Origin: Pseudomonas sp. BBP2017
GTDB taxonomy: Bacteria > Pseudomonadota > Gammaproteobacteria > Pseudomonadales > Pseudomonadaceae
Direction of reading: 5' to 3'
DNA length: 64,000 bases
Assembly (NCBI RefSeq): GCF_003024385.1
Contig: NZ_PVZN01000003.1
Location: 248,001-312,000, forward strand
A program made the translations under genes and the position numbers. The notes under the pieces are model-generated. The model saw nothing but the letters and a program-made list of their open reading frames with translations, searched no databases and was not told the DNA's origin. Positions 18,888 to 32,672 of this stretch are shown here, one piece after another (within the stretch, counting starts at the first letter, position 1; the number at the start of each line of letters is the position of its first letter).

Positions 18888-19229
18888 TCAGGTTTCCGGG
18901 TGGAACTGGAAGTCACCGACGTGATGGACACGCTCACCATTGATCCGGCGTAGCTGGGCCTGCAGATGCACGCACCAGATCTGCGGGTCGTCGGCCACCT
19001 GATAGCCATGCAGGGTCAGGCTGTCGACAATCGCGTCGAGCACCGACTCGGCCACATAAGGCCCGTGAAAAGGCCCCTGAGCCTTGATCGCGGAAGGTTG
19101 CTCACCAGCCATGCCGGCGGCAAACAAAAGGGTCCACATGCCGTTGTCACCGGCCAGTGGGCGAATGCTGCATTCAATGCGGGTCACCAGGCCCAGGCAT
19201 TGGCGGGTGAGGCTGAGGCTGCGCGGCAT
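18888..19229 (-). CDS. Conserved hypothetical protein, 113 residues
   Basis: Soluble and without signal peptide: [20 protein letters not shown], then [20 protein letters not shown], then [21 protein letters not shown] cannot assign a domain with certainty. It lies just downstream of the Lon-like protease gene, which has its own terminator, so it is probably transcribed separately. The ATG at 19229 has GAGGGT upstream; an earlier start at 19271 is possible but looks less conserved. Confidence 0.7.
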   Translation of the reverse strand: MPRSLSLTRQCLGLVTRIECSIRPLAGDNGMWTLLFAAGMAGEQPSAIKAQGPFHGPYVAESVLDAIVDSLTLHGYQVADDPQIWCVHLQAQLRRINGERVHHVGDFQFHPET

Positions 19230-19339
19230 GGCGACGACCCTCGGTAAACCCAGGTTCAGCCCTGCGGACAAGGCTGTTTCGATCCTGTAATGACTACGAT
19301 CCCTGAATTGAAGAATAGAAGAAATCCGCTGCCGCGTGG

Positions 19340-19378
19340 AAAAACCGGCGCCCAGCGGTCATGACCGCTGCGGCGCCG
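19340..19378 (-). terminator. Strong terminator downstream of the Lon-like gene
   Basis: CGGCGCC and AGCGGTC on one side pair with GACCGCT and GGCGCCG on the other, giving a long stem with a two-base AT centre. AAAAA at 19340-19344 is the U-tract on the minus strand. Confidence 0.88.
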
Positions 19379-19388
19379 ATAATTTGAC

Positions 19389-21827
19389 TCAGGAGGATTT
19401 CACCTGAGCCAGGGCTTGCTCGGCCTGCTCCTTCTCGGCCTCCTTGAGATCTTCTTCACTGATCATCTCGGCAATTACCCGCAGGCGCTCTACCACGCGG
19501 GCGTTGACACTGCCCTCGGGGAATTCGCCTTCGGCATCCGGTTCACCGGCCGGTTCGCCGACCAACAGGCTCAACGCTTCGTCGGCCTGGCTGACCGCAT
19601 AGACATGGAACATCCCTGCGCGCACCGCCTGCACCACTCGCTCATCGAGCATCAGGGTGGTGACGTTGGCGCGCGGAATGATCGCGCCCTGCTCGCCCGT
19701 CAGTCCGCGCGCCTCGCACAGGCGGAAGAAGCCTTCGATTTTCTCGTTGACCCCACCGACCGCCTGCACCTCACCGAACTGGTTGATCGAGCCGGTGATG
19801 GCAAAGCACTGCTTGAGCGGGGTTTTCGACAACGCCGAGATCAGCGTGCAAGCCTCGCCGAGCGATGCACTGTCACCGTCCACGTAACCGTAGGACTGCT
19901 CCAGGGCAATACTCGCCGAAATCGCCAGCGGGAATTCCTGGGCATAACGGCTGCCCAGGTAACCGGTGAGGATCATCACGCCCTTGGAGTGAATCGGCTG
20001 GCCGAGGTTGACCTCACGCTCGATATCGACAATGCCGCTGCCGCCAGGATAAACCGTGGCGGAAATCCGCGCAGGGATACCGAAAGCCGAGTCACCGACT
20101 TCCAGCACGGTCAGGCCGTTGCACTTGCCAACCGCAGCGCCTGCGGTATCGATGAGGATAATCCCGGCCAGCATGTCGTCGAGGATCCGCGCCGAGACCC
20201 GGCCAGTACGGGTCGCCTTGGCCTTGAGTGCCCGTTCGATATGACCGGCATCGGTCATCTCGTCGTTGGCCAGGTGACGGATGAAATCCGCCTCGCTGAC
20301 CAGCTGGAACAAGTCGCCAATGCGCGCCGACAAACGCCCCTGATGTTCGGCCAGGCGCGCACTGTAAGTCGCCAGACGCGCCACCGCATCGGCACTCAGC
20401 GGTGCCATGCCCTCCTCGCTGGTGCGGGTCTTGAGCAACTGGGCGAACTGTTCCAGGCTTTCGTCGACCATGGGGATGTCTTCGTCGAAGTCTACCAACA
20501 CCCGGAACATTTCCTGGAAGTCCGGATCATGATCCTGCAAGGCGTAGTACAGCTGGCGCGAGCCGATGATCACCACCTTGATGTTCAGCGGCAGCATCTG
20601 CGGATTGAGGGTGACGGTAGCCAGGCGACCGTACTCACCGAGCGGCGACTCCATCTTCAGCTTGCGCGATTGCAGGGCGCGCTTGAGGGCGTCCCAGACA
20701 AAAGGCTCACCGAGCATCTTCTCCGCTTCCAGGATCAGGAAGCCACCATTGGCCCGGTGCAGAGCGCCGGGACGCAGCTGGCGGTAGGTGGTGTAGAGCG
20801 CGCCCTGGTCGGTGCTGTACTCGATCCGGCCAAACAGGTTGTCGTAAGTCGGGTGCGGCTCGAACACCACCGGTGCGCCACCGCTGACGTGATGGCCAAC
20901 CACCAGGCTCGGTGCGTATTGCTCTTCCAGCAGCTTGCGCGCCTGGGCGTCAGTCTTGCTGTCATCGACCAGTTGCTCGACCACGGTACGCAACAGATAA
21001 ACCTGCATGGCCTGCAGGTAAGCGCACACCGCAGCATTCTCCGCGTACTTTTCAGACAGCGGCGCGAGCAATGGCTGGAGCGCCAGAGTGATGGTTTCTT
21101 CGTTCAACTGGCGCAGCTGATTGTTCGATTCACGCTTCCACTGCGGCAGGCTTGCCAGCTCTTCATTGAGGCGTTCTTCAAGGGCGGCGATATCTTCATG
21201 GAAACGCTCGCGCTCGGCCTCCGGCAACTGGGCAAACTCCGCCTCGTCGAGCGCCTTGCCATCGGCCATCGGCGTGAAGGCAACGTTGCTGCTGTCGCGG
21301 TACAGGGCCACGTCCTTTTCCAGCGAGGCGCGCTCGATGACATCCAGAGCACGGTCGTACCGTTGATTGAAGGCGCGGTCGATAGCGCTCTTTTTCTGCT
21401 GGTACGACGGATGCTCGAACACTGCCGGGAAGGTTGCCAGCAGGTTGTCGATCAGGCCGCCAATATCACTGATAAAGGCTCCCGCGCTGCCCGGCGGCAG
21501 CTCCAGGGCCCGCGGCTCACGCGGCTCGTCGAAATTATTGACATAGACCCAGTCCGACGGCGTTTGCAGGCGCTTGCCTTCGGCCTTGAGGTAACGTTTT
21601 ACAAACGAAAAACGCCCGGTGCCGGGCTCCCCCATGACAAACACGTTGTAACCGGGACGGGGCATGGCGACGCCGAACTGCAAGGCTTCGACAGCACGTT
21701 CCTGGCCAAGCACACCGCGAAAAGGCTCCAGATCATTGGTGGTGGAAAAGGCGAACTGTTCGGCGGAAAACGGCCGGGTCAAGGCTTCTGGCGCAAGACG
21801 CAGGCTCGCAGCGACAGGATCGGGCAT
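19389..21827 (-). CDS. Lon-like (AAA+) serine protease
   Basis: 812 residues. The C-terminal proteolytic domain has the Lon Ser-Lys dyad: Ser653 in DGDSASLGEA and Lys696 in GGVNEKIEGFF, 43 residues apart as in Lon. The AAA part contains GEPGTGRFSF where Walker A should be, with Arg in place of the usual Lys, then FILEAEKMLGEPFVWDALKR, and a long helical insertion (about 180-290). This layout fits the Lon-like branch called YcbZ/LonH or 'ATP-dependent protease La type', cytoplasmic and of unknown substrates. Whether it hydrolyses ATP is doubtful given the altered P-loop. Confidence 0.88.
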   Translation of the reverse strand: MPDPVAASLRLAPEALTRPFSAEQFAFSTTNDLEPFRGVLGQERAVEALQFGVAMPRPGYNVFVMGEPGTGRFSFVKRYLKAEGKRLQTPSDWVYVNNFDEPREPRALELPPGSAGAFISDIGGLIDNLLATFPAVFEHPSYQQKKSAIDRAFNQRYDRALDVIERASLEKDVALYRDSSNVAFTPMADGKALDEAEFAQLPEAERERFHEDIAALEERLNEELASLPQWKRESNNQLRQLNEETITLALQPLLAPLSEKYAENAAVCAYLQAMQVYLLRTVVEQLVDDSKTDAQARKLLEEQYAPSLVVGHHVSGGAPVVFEPHPTYDNLFGRIEYSTDQGALYTTYRQLRPGALHRANGGFLILEAEKMLGEPFVWDALKRALQSRKLKMESPLGEYGRLATVTLNPQMLPLNIKVVIIGSRQLYYALQDHDPDFQEMFRVLVDFDEDIPMVDESLEQFAQLLKTRTSEEGMAPLSADAVARLATYSARLAEHQGRLSARIGDLFQLVSEADFIRHLANDEMTDAGHIERALKAKATRTGRVSARILDDMLAGIILIDTAGAAVGKCNGLTVLEVGDSAFGIPARISATVYPGGSGIVDIEREVNLGQPIHSKGVMILTGYLGSRYAQEFPLAISASIALEQSYGYVDGDSASLGEACTLISALSKTPLKQCFAITGSINQFGEVQAVGGVNEKIEGFFRLCEARGLTGEQGAIIPRANVTTLMLDERVVQAVRAGMFHVYAVSQADEALSLLVGEPAGEPDAEGEFPEGSVNARVVERLRVIAEMISEEDLKEAEKEQAEQALAQVKSS

Positions 21828-22106
21828 CGGGCTTCCTTACTTCGGCGGGGCAGATGACGGCATTCTGGCGCCGCCTGCCCGCGCCTTGCAAGGCTCATCG
21901 GCAGAATATGTCGCAGGGCCGAAAACCTGCGCCTGGTCAACATTCCTCAGCAATTTTTCGCAATAAATCACGGACCCCTTAGATCGTGCCTAAACTCCAT
22001 TACTGCGCGGCTGGGTAAACAACCGACCCGCCTCTGGCAACTCTGCTGACAGACGTGCCAGATAACCCTGACCTTTGGTATCGACGACTAGAAAGAGAAC
22101 AAAGCT

Positions 22107-22595
22107 ATGAAACGGATTCTTCTGGGTACTCTGTTCACCGCGGTTTCCCTCAACGCCATGGCCCAGGCCCCTGGTGGACCGGACTGCGGCTGGGGCAACA
22201 TGCTGTTCGAGGGCCAACGCGGCACACCGGCCCACTTCCTCGCCTCCACCACCAACGGTACATCCGGCAACGCTACGTTCGGCATGACCTCGGGCACCAA
22301 CGGCTGCTCGACCAACGCAGCACTGACCTACGGCGGTAAATCCTGGTTCGCCATGAACGGCATGATGAACGAACTCTCCGAAGACATGGCAAAAGGTCAG
22401 GGCGAAGCGCTGACCACCTACGCCGTGGTGCTGGGCGTCGCCCCGGAAGACCGTGCGCACTTCGCCGCCGTCACCCACCAGCACTTCCAGGAAATCTTCA
22501 AGACTGCAGATGTGACCGCCGAAGACGTTCACAGCAACACCCTGGCGGTACTCAAAAACGATCCACGCCTGGCCAGATACGCGCCCCAGGCTTAA
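22107..22595 (+). CDS. Exported DUF3015 family protein
   Basis: 162 residues with a signal peptide cut after about residue 20 (LLGTLFTAVSLNAMAQA). The mature part begins PGGPDCGWGNMLFEGQRG and includes ATFGMTSGTNGCSTNAALTY, giving the two conserved cysteines of DUF3015, and a C-terminal helical segment. Periplasmic, function unknown. It stands 77 bases before the DUF4105 gene on the same strand. Confidence 0.88.
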   Translation: MKRILLGTLFTAVSLNAMAQAPGGPDCGWGNMLFEGQRGTPAHFLASTTNGTSGNATFGMTSGTNGCSTNAALTYGGKSWFAMNGMMNELSEDMAKGQGEALTTYAVVLGVAPEDRAHFAAVTHQHFQEIFKTADVTAEDVHSNTLAVLKNDPRLARYAPQA

Positions 22596-22671
22596 GCTCG
22601 GCCCACCCGCCCCAGGCCGGGGCGGGTTGTTTCCTGCCTCTATCGGCATCATTCAGACGTAGTTGCCCGAC

Positions 22672-24525
22672 ATGCTCAAACGCCTTGCCTACCTGGCGCT
22701 CTGTGCCTGCGCCCCGCTGCAAGCTGCTCCCTCGTTCGATGACACGCGCCTTGCGCAATTGGCCGCCGACCGTTACTGGATATCCCTGGGCCACTATGAA
22801 ACCGCCAAGCTTGGCGGCTGGCGCAGCTATGTCGATGACCGGCGTTTTTTCCTCGCCGACGACGGCGCCCACCGTCCCGGCCAAGAGCTGCGCGCCACCC
22901 TACGGGCCCTCTATGCCCCGGCCAGTCTGGGCGACAAGCATGCGCAATGCGTGTTCCCGGCACGCACCCGCTGGCTGCGCGAACAACTGCAGCTCGATGA
23001 TCTGCCAGCACCGGCTTGCAACGAATACACTCAGTGGTACAAGGACGTCTCACCGCACAGCACGGTGATGATCTTCCCTGCCGCCTACCTCAACAGCCCG
23101 TCTTCGATGTTCGGCCACACACTGCTGCGCATCGACCAGGCCGACGTGCAGAGCAACCAGACCGCCCTGCTCAGCTACGCGATCAACTTCGGTGCCTACA
23201 TCGAAGGCAACGACAACAGCATCCTCTACGCCTGGAAAGGCCTGATGGGCGGCTATCCGGGACTGTTCGCCCTGGTGCCTTATCAGGAAAAACTCTCCGA
23301 ATACCGCAGCCTTGAAAACCGCGACCTGTGGGAATACCGGCTTAACCTGACGCCGGAAGAAACCGGGCGCATGGTCGAACATGTCTGGGAACTCAAACAG
23401 ATCCAGTTCGACTACTTCTTCTTCGACGAAAACTGCTCCTATCGTCTACTCGAATTGCTCCAGGTCGCCCGCCCGAGCCTGGACCTGACCTCACAGTTTC
23501 CCCTGACCGCGATTCCCACCGACACGGTCAAGGCGGTCAAGCAGTCGGGTCTGGTGGAACGCATCGACTATCGCCCGTCGCGCGAACGCGAACTGCTGGA
23601 GCGCGCCAAGCCGCTTGAAAGTGATGAGCAACAACAAGTATTGGTGGTCAGCGCTGACACCGCTCACCTGCAGAGTCCCGAGTTCACGGCACTGCCCCGC
23701 GAACGCCAGGCACTGGTCCAGGATGCTGCCTACCGCCTCGAACGCTATCGAGCCAACGGCCAGGAGCGTGATCCGGCGCGGACCCAACGCAGTTTCGAGC
23801 TGTTGCGGGCGATCAACCGCAACCCGGCGCCGGAGCTGGATATCGAACGCCCGGGCCTGCCAGAAGCTGGCCATCAATCGCGCACCTGGCAGCTTGGCGC
23901 GGGTACCCGCGAAGACCGCGCCTTTGCCGAATACGGCCTGCGCATGGCCTACCACGATCTCAACGACAACGCCTATGGCTTCCCCCTTGGCGCCCAGATC
24001 GAGATCCTCCAGCTCAAGGTGCGCCAGTACGAGAACAACGACTGGCAGGTACAGCGTATGGACCTGGCTACCATCCGCTCGTTGACGCCGCGTAACGACC
24101 TGCTGCAACCCTGGTCGTGGCAGGTGACCGGTGGCCTTGAGCGAGTACTGGGCAAGCACGACGACGAAGTGCTGGTCAGCCACGTCAATGGCGGTGCGGG
24201 CGGCACCTGGCAACTGGCCGATGAAATGCTTGGCTTTGCGTTGGGCACTGTGAGGGTTGAACACAACAACGACTTCGCCGAATTCATTTCTCCGGCTGCC
24301 GGCTTCAACACCGGTTTGCTGTGGCGCAATCCGTTGGGCAACCTGAGTGTCGAGGCGAAGGCTGATTACTTCACCAATGGTGAAGTTCGTCGTAGCCTGA
24401 GCTTGAATCAGCAGTGGGAGTTGTCCCGTGACCTTGGATTGAGGCTGAGTGCCAAGCGCGAGTTCAGTCAGCTGGCGACAGCTCAGAATGAGGTAATGCT
24501 GGAATTGAAGTGGTATCACTATTAG
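22672..24525 (+). CDS. Exported DUF4105 protein, probable surface/outer-membrane protein
   Basis: About 617 residues. Signal peptide at the N-terminus (LAYLALCACAPLQAAPS). The DUF4105 core covers about residues 110-280: SPSSMFGHTLLRID, SYAINFGAYIEGNDNS, AWKGLMGGYPGLFALVPY and FFFDENCSYRLLELL, with a His and Cys like a papain-fold hydrolase. The C-terminal 200 residues show alternating polar/hydrophobic strands ending in LELKWYHY, suggesting an outer-membrane barrel. The catalytic role is unproven. The ATG at 22672 is used; TTG at 22663 is possible. Confidence 0.85.
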   Translation: MLKRLAYLALCACAPLQAAPSFDDTRLAQLAADRYWISLGHYETAKLGGWRSYVDDRRFFLADDGAHRPGQELRATLRALYAPASLGDKHAQCVFPARTRWLREQLQLDDLPAPACNEYTQWYKDVSPHSTVMIFPAAYLNSPSSMFGHTLLRIDQADVQSNQTALLSYAINFGAYIEGNDNSILYAWKGLMGGYPGLFALVPYQEKLSEYRSLENRDLWEYRLNLTPEETGRMVEHVWELKQIQFDYFFFDENCSYRLLELLQVARPSLDLTSQFPLTAIPTDTVKAVKQSGLVERIDYRPSRERELLERAKPLESDEQQQVLVVSADTAHLQSPEFTALPRERQALVQDAAYRLERYRANGQERDPARTQRSFELLRAINRNPAPELDIERPGLPEAGHQSRTWQLGAGTREDRAFAEYGLRMAYHDLNDNAYGFPLGAQIEILQLKVRQYENNDWQVQRMDLATIRSLTPRNDLLQPWSWQVTGGLERVLGKHDDEVLVSHVNGGAGGTWQLADEMLGFALGTVRVEHNNDFAEFISPAAGFNTGLLWRNPLGNLSVEAKADYFTNGEVRRSLSLNQQWELSRDLGLRLSAKREFSQLATAQNEVMLELKWYHY

Positions 24526-24648
24526 CAAGCCGCAAAACGCAAGCGTTAAGCGCCAAGAAAAAGCAATGCGCAGCGTGCTGTCTGACTGCGTTTTCAGTCG
24601 CCCATCCAACAGCTTGTTGCTTGCCGCTTGAAACCTGGAGCTTGAGAC

Positions 24649-28380
<3,732 letters not shown>

Positions 28381-28648
28381 GGAAAAACCTAGCGTCAGAG
28401 ACGAAAAAATGAGCGCGAAACAGATGGAGGGAGCTGCAGCCCCCAGGAAAGGGCCAAAGCTACCGCAATGCGCCTTGTTGGGCAAACCACCGACGAACAG
28501 GTCTGGCACTTTGCCACGTTTACGGGCATGCTAGCCGCCCTTCGGGCGTCAGGCTTATAGTGCGTGACCAGAGTAGCCACCAGGGACCGTGGCGCTTGCA
28601 AGCCAGCAGCTCTCAACCTGCCATCCAGCCATACCGCAGGATCATCGC

Positions 28649-31600
28649 TTGACCAATCTCACCCAGCCGACATCCCTGCGCAAGCCGTCCAGCGCACCCG
28701 GCTCTGCATTACGTGGCTCCCTGAAAAGCGCACTGGCCCTGCTGGTACTGCTGTTGCTCAGCTTGCTGCTCTGGCAACTGGTCGACCAGTACCGCCATAC
28801 CCAGGCCGACCAGTACCAGCACAGCCTCAATGCCAGCGCCGAACTGGCCGACCACATGGCCCTGAACATGTCGCTCAAGGCGCAGGTGGCCCACAACATC
28901 GTCCAGCCTTACCGTTCGTCGCCAAGTCCTGCGCAACTGCCAGACATACTCGCGAAATTGCAGGCCCAACTGCCGGCCTTGCAGAGCCTGGCGTGGATCG
29001 ATGCCCGTGGCCATGTGCTCAGCGACAGCCTCGGCCCGACCCCTGACCGTAATGTTGTGGGTGAACTGCTGCAGCTCAACCAGGGCCACGACCATTACTA
29101 CAGTAACAGCGCGGACAATCGTCAAATTTACCTGTTACTGCGCCAGCCGGACGATACCCCGGGTTACTGGCTGCTGCGCCTGGGTTCGGCCTACTACAGC
29201 GAACTGACCTCGCACCTGGATCGCCCCAACCATCCATTGTGGCTCCTGGAAAACAGCCGCACCGGTGAGATCATCAATCGCCATCAACCCGCGCCGGGCA
29301 GTGACGAACCGTTGCAAAGCGTAATGCTCGCGTTCCTCGACAACAGTACCTGGCAACTACGCGGCCTGCTCGATGCCGGATTGGCCCGCGATCAATTGCG
29401 GCCGGCGCTGATCGGCAAGTGTGTGCTCGGCCTGTTCTGCGCCCTGCTACCGTTGCTCGCCTTGCTCAACATACGTCGCCGGCACCGCTGGCTGAAGGAA
29501 AGTCGTCGGCGCTATCACGATATTTTCGAAGGCACTGGCGTTGCCCTGTGCGTACTCGACCTCTCCGGCTTGCCTGCACAGCTGGAGCGTTATCGCCTGC
29601 GAAGCCGCCAGGCTTTGCAGCAACGCCTGGCCTTCGATCGGGCGCTGCGGCGAGTGTTGCTTCAGGAGCTCAAAGTCACCGAGGTCAACCAGGTGGCCCT
29701 GCAACTGCTGGGGGTCAACTGCTGCGATGCAGCCTGGAGATGCCTGGTCGAGGGTACGCAAGCCGGTATCGAAGGCATTGGTGTGCAGTTGCTCGAGGCG
29801 GTGCTGGACAACCAGCAGCAGCTGGAGTTGGAAGTCCGCCTGCCAATCGCCAACGGTCAGGACCTGCACCTCTGGCTAATGGTGAAATTCCCCGAGCAGC
29901 GCCGCGACTACGAAGCGGTGATCCTCAGCATCAGCGACATCACCAGCCGCAAGCAGGTCGAGCTTTCATTGCTAGAGCGCGAAAGCTTCTGGTCGGACGT
30001 CGTGCGTACGGTGCCTGACCAGTTGTACGTGCAAGATGTGCAAAGCCAGCAAATGATCTTCAGCAACCGCAACCTGGGCCAGACCCTGGGTTACGACCGT
30101 GACCAACTGGCACAGATGGGCGAACGCTTCTGGGAGATTCTCCTGCACCCGGACGATGCCCAGCTGTATTGGCGGATTCGCCAGCAATTGCTCGATACAG
30201 GTGGTGTCGAGCAATTGCATTGCCAACTGCGTTTCCGTCATTGCGATCAACGCTGGCGGCGCTTCGACATTCGTGAGCAAGCCCTGACCCGTGATGGCAG
30301 CGGCGTTGTCACCCGCATCATCGGCGTTGGCAAGGACGTGACCGATCAGATCGAAGCCAGCGAGTCACTGCGCGACAGTGAACAACGTTATCGTATGCTC
30401 GCCGAAAGCATCAGCGATGTGATCTTCTCCACCGACAACCAGTTGCAGCTCAACTACGTCAGCCCATCGGTACAGGCTGTGCTGGGTTATGAGGTTGACT
30501 GGATCTTCGACAACGGCTGGCATTCGACCATCGCCAACCCGGCACAGCTGACCGGCATCTACACGCTGGTCGAACGGGTCAATCGGGCCTTGAATAATCC
30601 AGAGCAACTGGAGCAACTGCGCACTCAACTGCCCAACCAGCTGTTCCTGTTCGATTGCCTGCGCGCCGATGGCCGCAAGATACCGATCGAATTGCGCCTG
30701 GTGCTGGTGTGGGACGATCAGGAGCGTTTCGAAGGGATCCTCGGGGTCGGCCGCGACATCAGCCAGCAGCGCCGCGCCGAGAAAGACCTGCGCATGGCCG
30801 CCACGGTGTTCGAACACTCGACATCGGCGATCCTGATCACCGACCCGGCCGGCTATATCGTCCAGGCCAACGAAGCGTTCAGCCGGGTCAGCGGCCATGC
30901 CGTGGCCGATGTGCTCGATCAATTGCCGAACATGCTGACGGTGGACGAACACCAGGAAGCGCACTTGCGCTATGTGCTCAAGCAGCTCAACCAGCGCGGC
31001 ACCTGGGAAGGTGAAGTGTGGCTCAAGCGTCGCAATGGCGAGCATTACCCGGCCTGGGTCGGCATCACCGCAGTCCTCGACGACGAAGGCGATCTGGCCA
31101 GCTACGTGTGCTTCTTCACCGATATCAGCGAGCGCAAAGCCAGTGAACAGCGCATTCACCGTCTGGCTTATTACGACGCCCTGACCCACCTGCCCAACCG
31201 CACCCTGTTCCAGGATCGCCTGCATACGGCCCTGCAGCAGGCTGATCGGCAAAAAGCCTGGGTGGTGTTGATGTTCCTCGACCTGGACCGCTTCAAGCCG
31301 ATCAACGATTCCCTCGGCCATGCCGCCGGCGACCGCATGCTCAAGGACATGGCCGAGCGCCTGCTCGACTGTGTCGATGATGATGACACCGTGGCGCGCA
31401 TGGGCGGTGACGAGTTCACCCTGTTACTGCAACCGCGGGCGACTCGGGAAATGGCCCTGAACCGCGCCATCCACGTCGCCGAGCAGATTCTCGGCAGCCT
31501 GGTGCGACCGTTCGTCCTGGAAAACCGCGAATTCTTCGTCACCGCCAGTATCGGCATTGCCCTGAGCCCGCAGGACGGCAGCGAACTCAGCCAGCTGATG

Positions 31601-32476
31601 AAGAACGCCGACACCGCCATGTACCACGCCAAGGAGCGTGGCAAGAACAACTTCCAGTTCTACCAGGCCGACATGAACGCCAGTGCCCTCGAGCGCCTGG
31701 AACTGGAAAGCGACCTGCGCCATGCCCTGGAGCAGAACGAATTCATTCTTTATTACCAACCGCAGTTCAGCGGTGACGGCAAGCGTCTGACCGGTGCCGA
31801 GGCCCTGCTGCGCTGGCGTCATCCGCGCCGCGGGCTGGTGCCGCCGGGCGACTTCATTCCGGTGATCGAAGAGCTGGGCCTGGTCGTGGATGTCGGCGAC
31901 TGGGTGCTCAAGGAAGCCTGCCGCCAGCTCAAGCGCTGGCATCAAGCCAAGGTACGGGTGCCCAAGGTCTCGGTGAACATCTCGGCGCGGCAGTTCTCCG
32001 ACGGCCAGCTCGGCACGCGTATCGCCACTATCCTCAAGGACACAGGCTTGCCACCGGCATGCCTGGAACTGGAACTGACCGAAAGTATTCTGATGCGTGA
32101 GGTCAACGAGGCGATGGTGATCCTCGACAGCCTGAAGCAGCTCGGACTGAGCATTGCAGTCGACGACTTCGGTACCGGCTACTCGTCACTCAACTACCTT
32201 AAGCAATTCCCTATCGATGTGCTGAAGATCGACCGCACCTTCGTCGACGGCTTGCCCGAAGGTGAGCAGGACGCGCAAATCGCCCGGGCAATCATCGCCA
32301 TGGCCCATAGCCTGAACCTGGCAGTGATTGCCGAAGGCGTGGAAACCCACGAGCAGCTGGAGTTTCTGCGCGAGCACGGTTGCGACGAGGTGCAGGGTTA
32401 CCTGTTCGGGCGGCCGATGCCGGCCAACCAGTTCGAGGCGCAGTTCAGCAACGAAACCTTGTTCATGCTTGAGTAG
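28649..32476 (+). CDS. morA: MorA-like membrane c-di-GMP protein (PAS-GGDEF-EAL)
   Basis: About 1275 residues. Two membrane helices (about 25-45 and 252-275) flank a periplasmic sensor. Several PAS domains follow (about 300-820; LITDPAGYIVQANEAFSRVS is the last). The GGDEF domain keeps GGDEF (919-923) and the EAL domain keeps EALLRWRHP (EAL at 1051-1053) and DDFGTGYSSL, so both c-di-GMP synthesis and breakdown look possible. Size, order and the adjacent glyA match MorA, which controls flagellar timing and biofilm in Pseudomonas. The TTG start at 28649 has AGGA seven bases upstream; GTG at 28589 is an alternative. Domain limits are estimates. Confidence 0.88.
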   Translation: MTNLTQPTSLRKPSSAPGSALRGSLKSALALLVLLLLSLLLWQLVDQYRHTQADQYQHSLNASAELADHMALNMSLKAQVAHNIVQPYRSSPSPAQLPDILAKLQAQLPALQSLAWIDARGHVLSDSLGPTPDRNVVGELLQLNQGHDHYYSNSADNRQIYLLLRQPDDTPGYWLLRLGSAYYSELTSHLDRPNHPLWLLENSRTGEIINRHQPAPGSDEPLQSVMLAFLDNSTWQLRGLLDAGLARDQLRPALIGKCVLGLFCALLPLLALLNIRRRHRWLKESRRRYHDIFEGTGVALCVLDLSGLPAQLERYRLRSRQALQQRLAFDRALRRVLLQELKVTEVNQVALQLLGVNCCDAAWRCLVEGTQAGIEGIGVQLLEAVLDNQQQLELEVRLPIANGQDLHLWLMVKFPEQRRDYEAVILSISDITSRKQVELSLLERESFWSDVVRTVPDQLYVQDVQSQQMIFSNRNLGQTLGYDRDQLAQMGERFWEILLHPDDAQLYWRIRQQLLDTGGVEQLHCQLRFRHCDQRWRRFDIREQALTRDGSGVVTRIIGVGKDVTDQIEASESLRDSEQRYRMLAESISDVIFSTDNQLQLNYVSPSVQAVLGYEVDWIFDNGWHSTIANPAQLTGIYTLVERVNRALNNPEQLEQLRTQLPNQLFLFDCLRADGRKIPIELRLVLVWDDQERFEGILGVGRDISQQRRAEKDLRMAATVFEHSTSAILITDPAGYIVQANEAFSRVSGHAVADVLDQLPNMLTVDEHQEAHLRYVLKQLNQRGTWEGEVWLKRRNGEHYPAWVGITAVLDDEGDLASYVCFFTDISERKASEQRIHRLAYYDALTHLPNRTLFQDRLHTALQQADRQKAWVVLMFLDLDRFKPINDSLGHAAGDRMLKDMAERLLDCVDDDDTVARMGGDEFTLLLQPRATREMALNRAIHVAEQILGSLVRPFVLENREFFVTASIGIALSPQDGSELSQLMKNADTAMYHAKERGKNNFQFYQADMNASALERLELESDLRHALEQNEFILYYQPQFSGDGKRLTGAEALLRWRHPRRGLVPPGDFIPVIEELGLVVDVGDWVLKEACRQLKRWHQAKVRVPKVSVNISARQFSDGQLGTRIATILKDTGLPPACLELELTESILMREVNEAMVILDSLKQLGLSIAVDDFGTGYSSLNYLKQFPIDVLKIDRTFVDGLPEGEQDAQIARAIIAMAHSLNLAVIAEGVETHEQLEFLREHGCDEVQGYLFGRPMPANQFEAQFSNETLFMLE

Positions 32477-32479
32477 GCT

Positions 32480-32575
32480 GGAAGCTGCAAGCGGCATGAG
32501 AGAAGCGGCGGGTGATCGGCCTTTAGCTTGCCGCTTGAAGCTTGCAGCTTGCAGCTTGCAGCTTGTCGCTCATGA
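32480..32575. repeat. AGCTTGC-type repeat cluster, tandem plus inverted
   Basis: Three and a half tandem copies of AGCTTGC occupy 32539-32565. The preceding GAAGCTGCAAGCGGC and GCCGCTTGAAGCTT form an inverted pair. A related but degraded stretch (CTTGTTGCTTGCCGCTTGAA) lies at about 24613-24633. No gene is present between morA and glyA here. Confidence 0.7.
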
Positions 32576-32672
32576 GCCCCATTTGTCTGCGACATGATGC
32601 CCTTTCATATGCCAGACAAAAGCTGATGATGTAGAATGCCCGCCTATTTCAGCACGATCCTTGAGGACCGCC

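Noticed and set aside
19416..21857. 813-codon open frame opposite the Lon-like gene
   Set aside because: It mirrors the coding strand of a gene with clear catalytic motifs; the translated product is low-complexity His/Gln/Arg-rich and unlike any family.
32539..32565. Tandem AGCTTGC copies considered as a CRISPR array
   Set aside because: The unit is 7 bases with no spacers, and no cas gene is nearby; it is a short tandem repeat.
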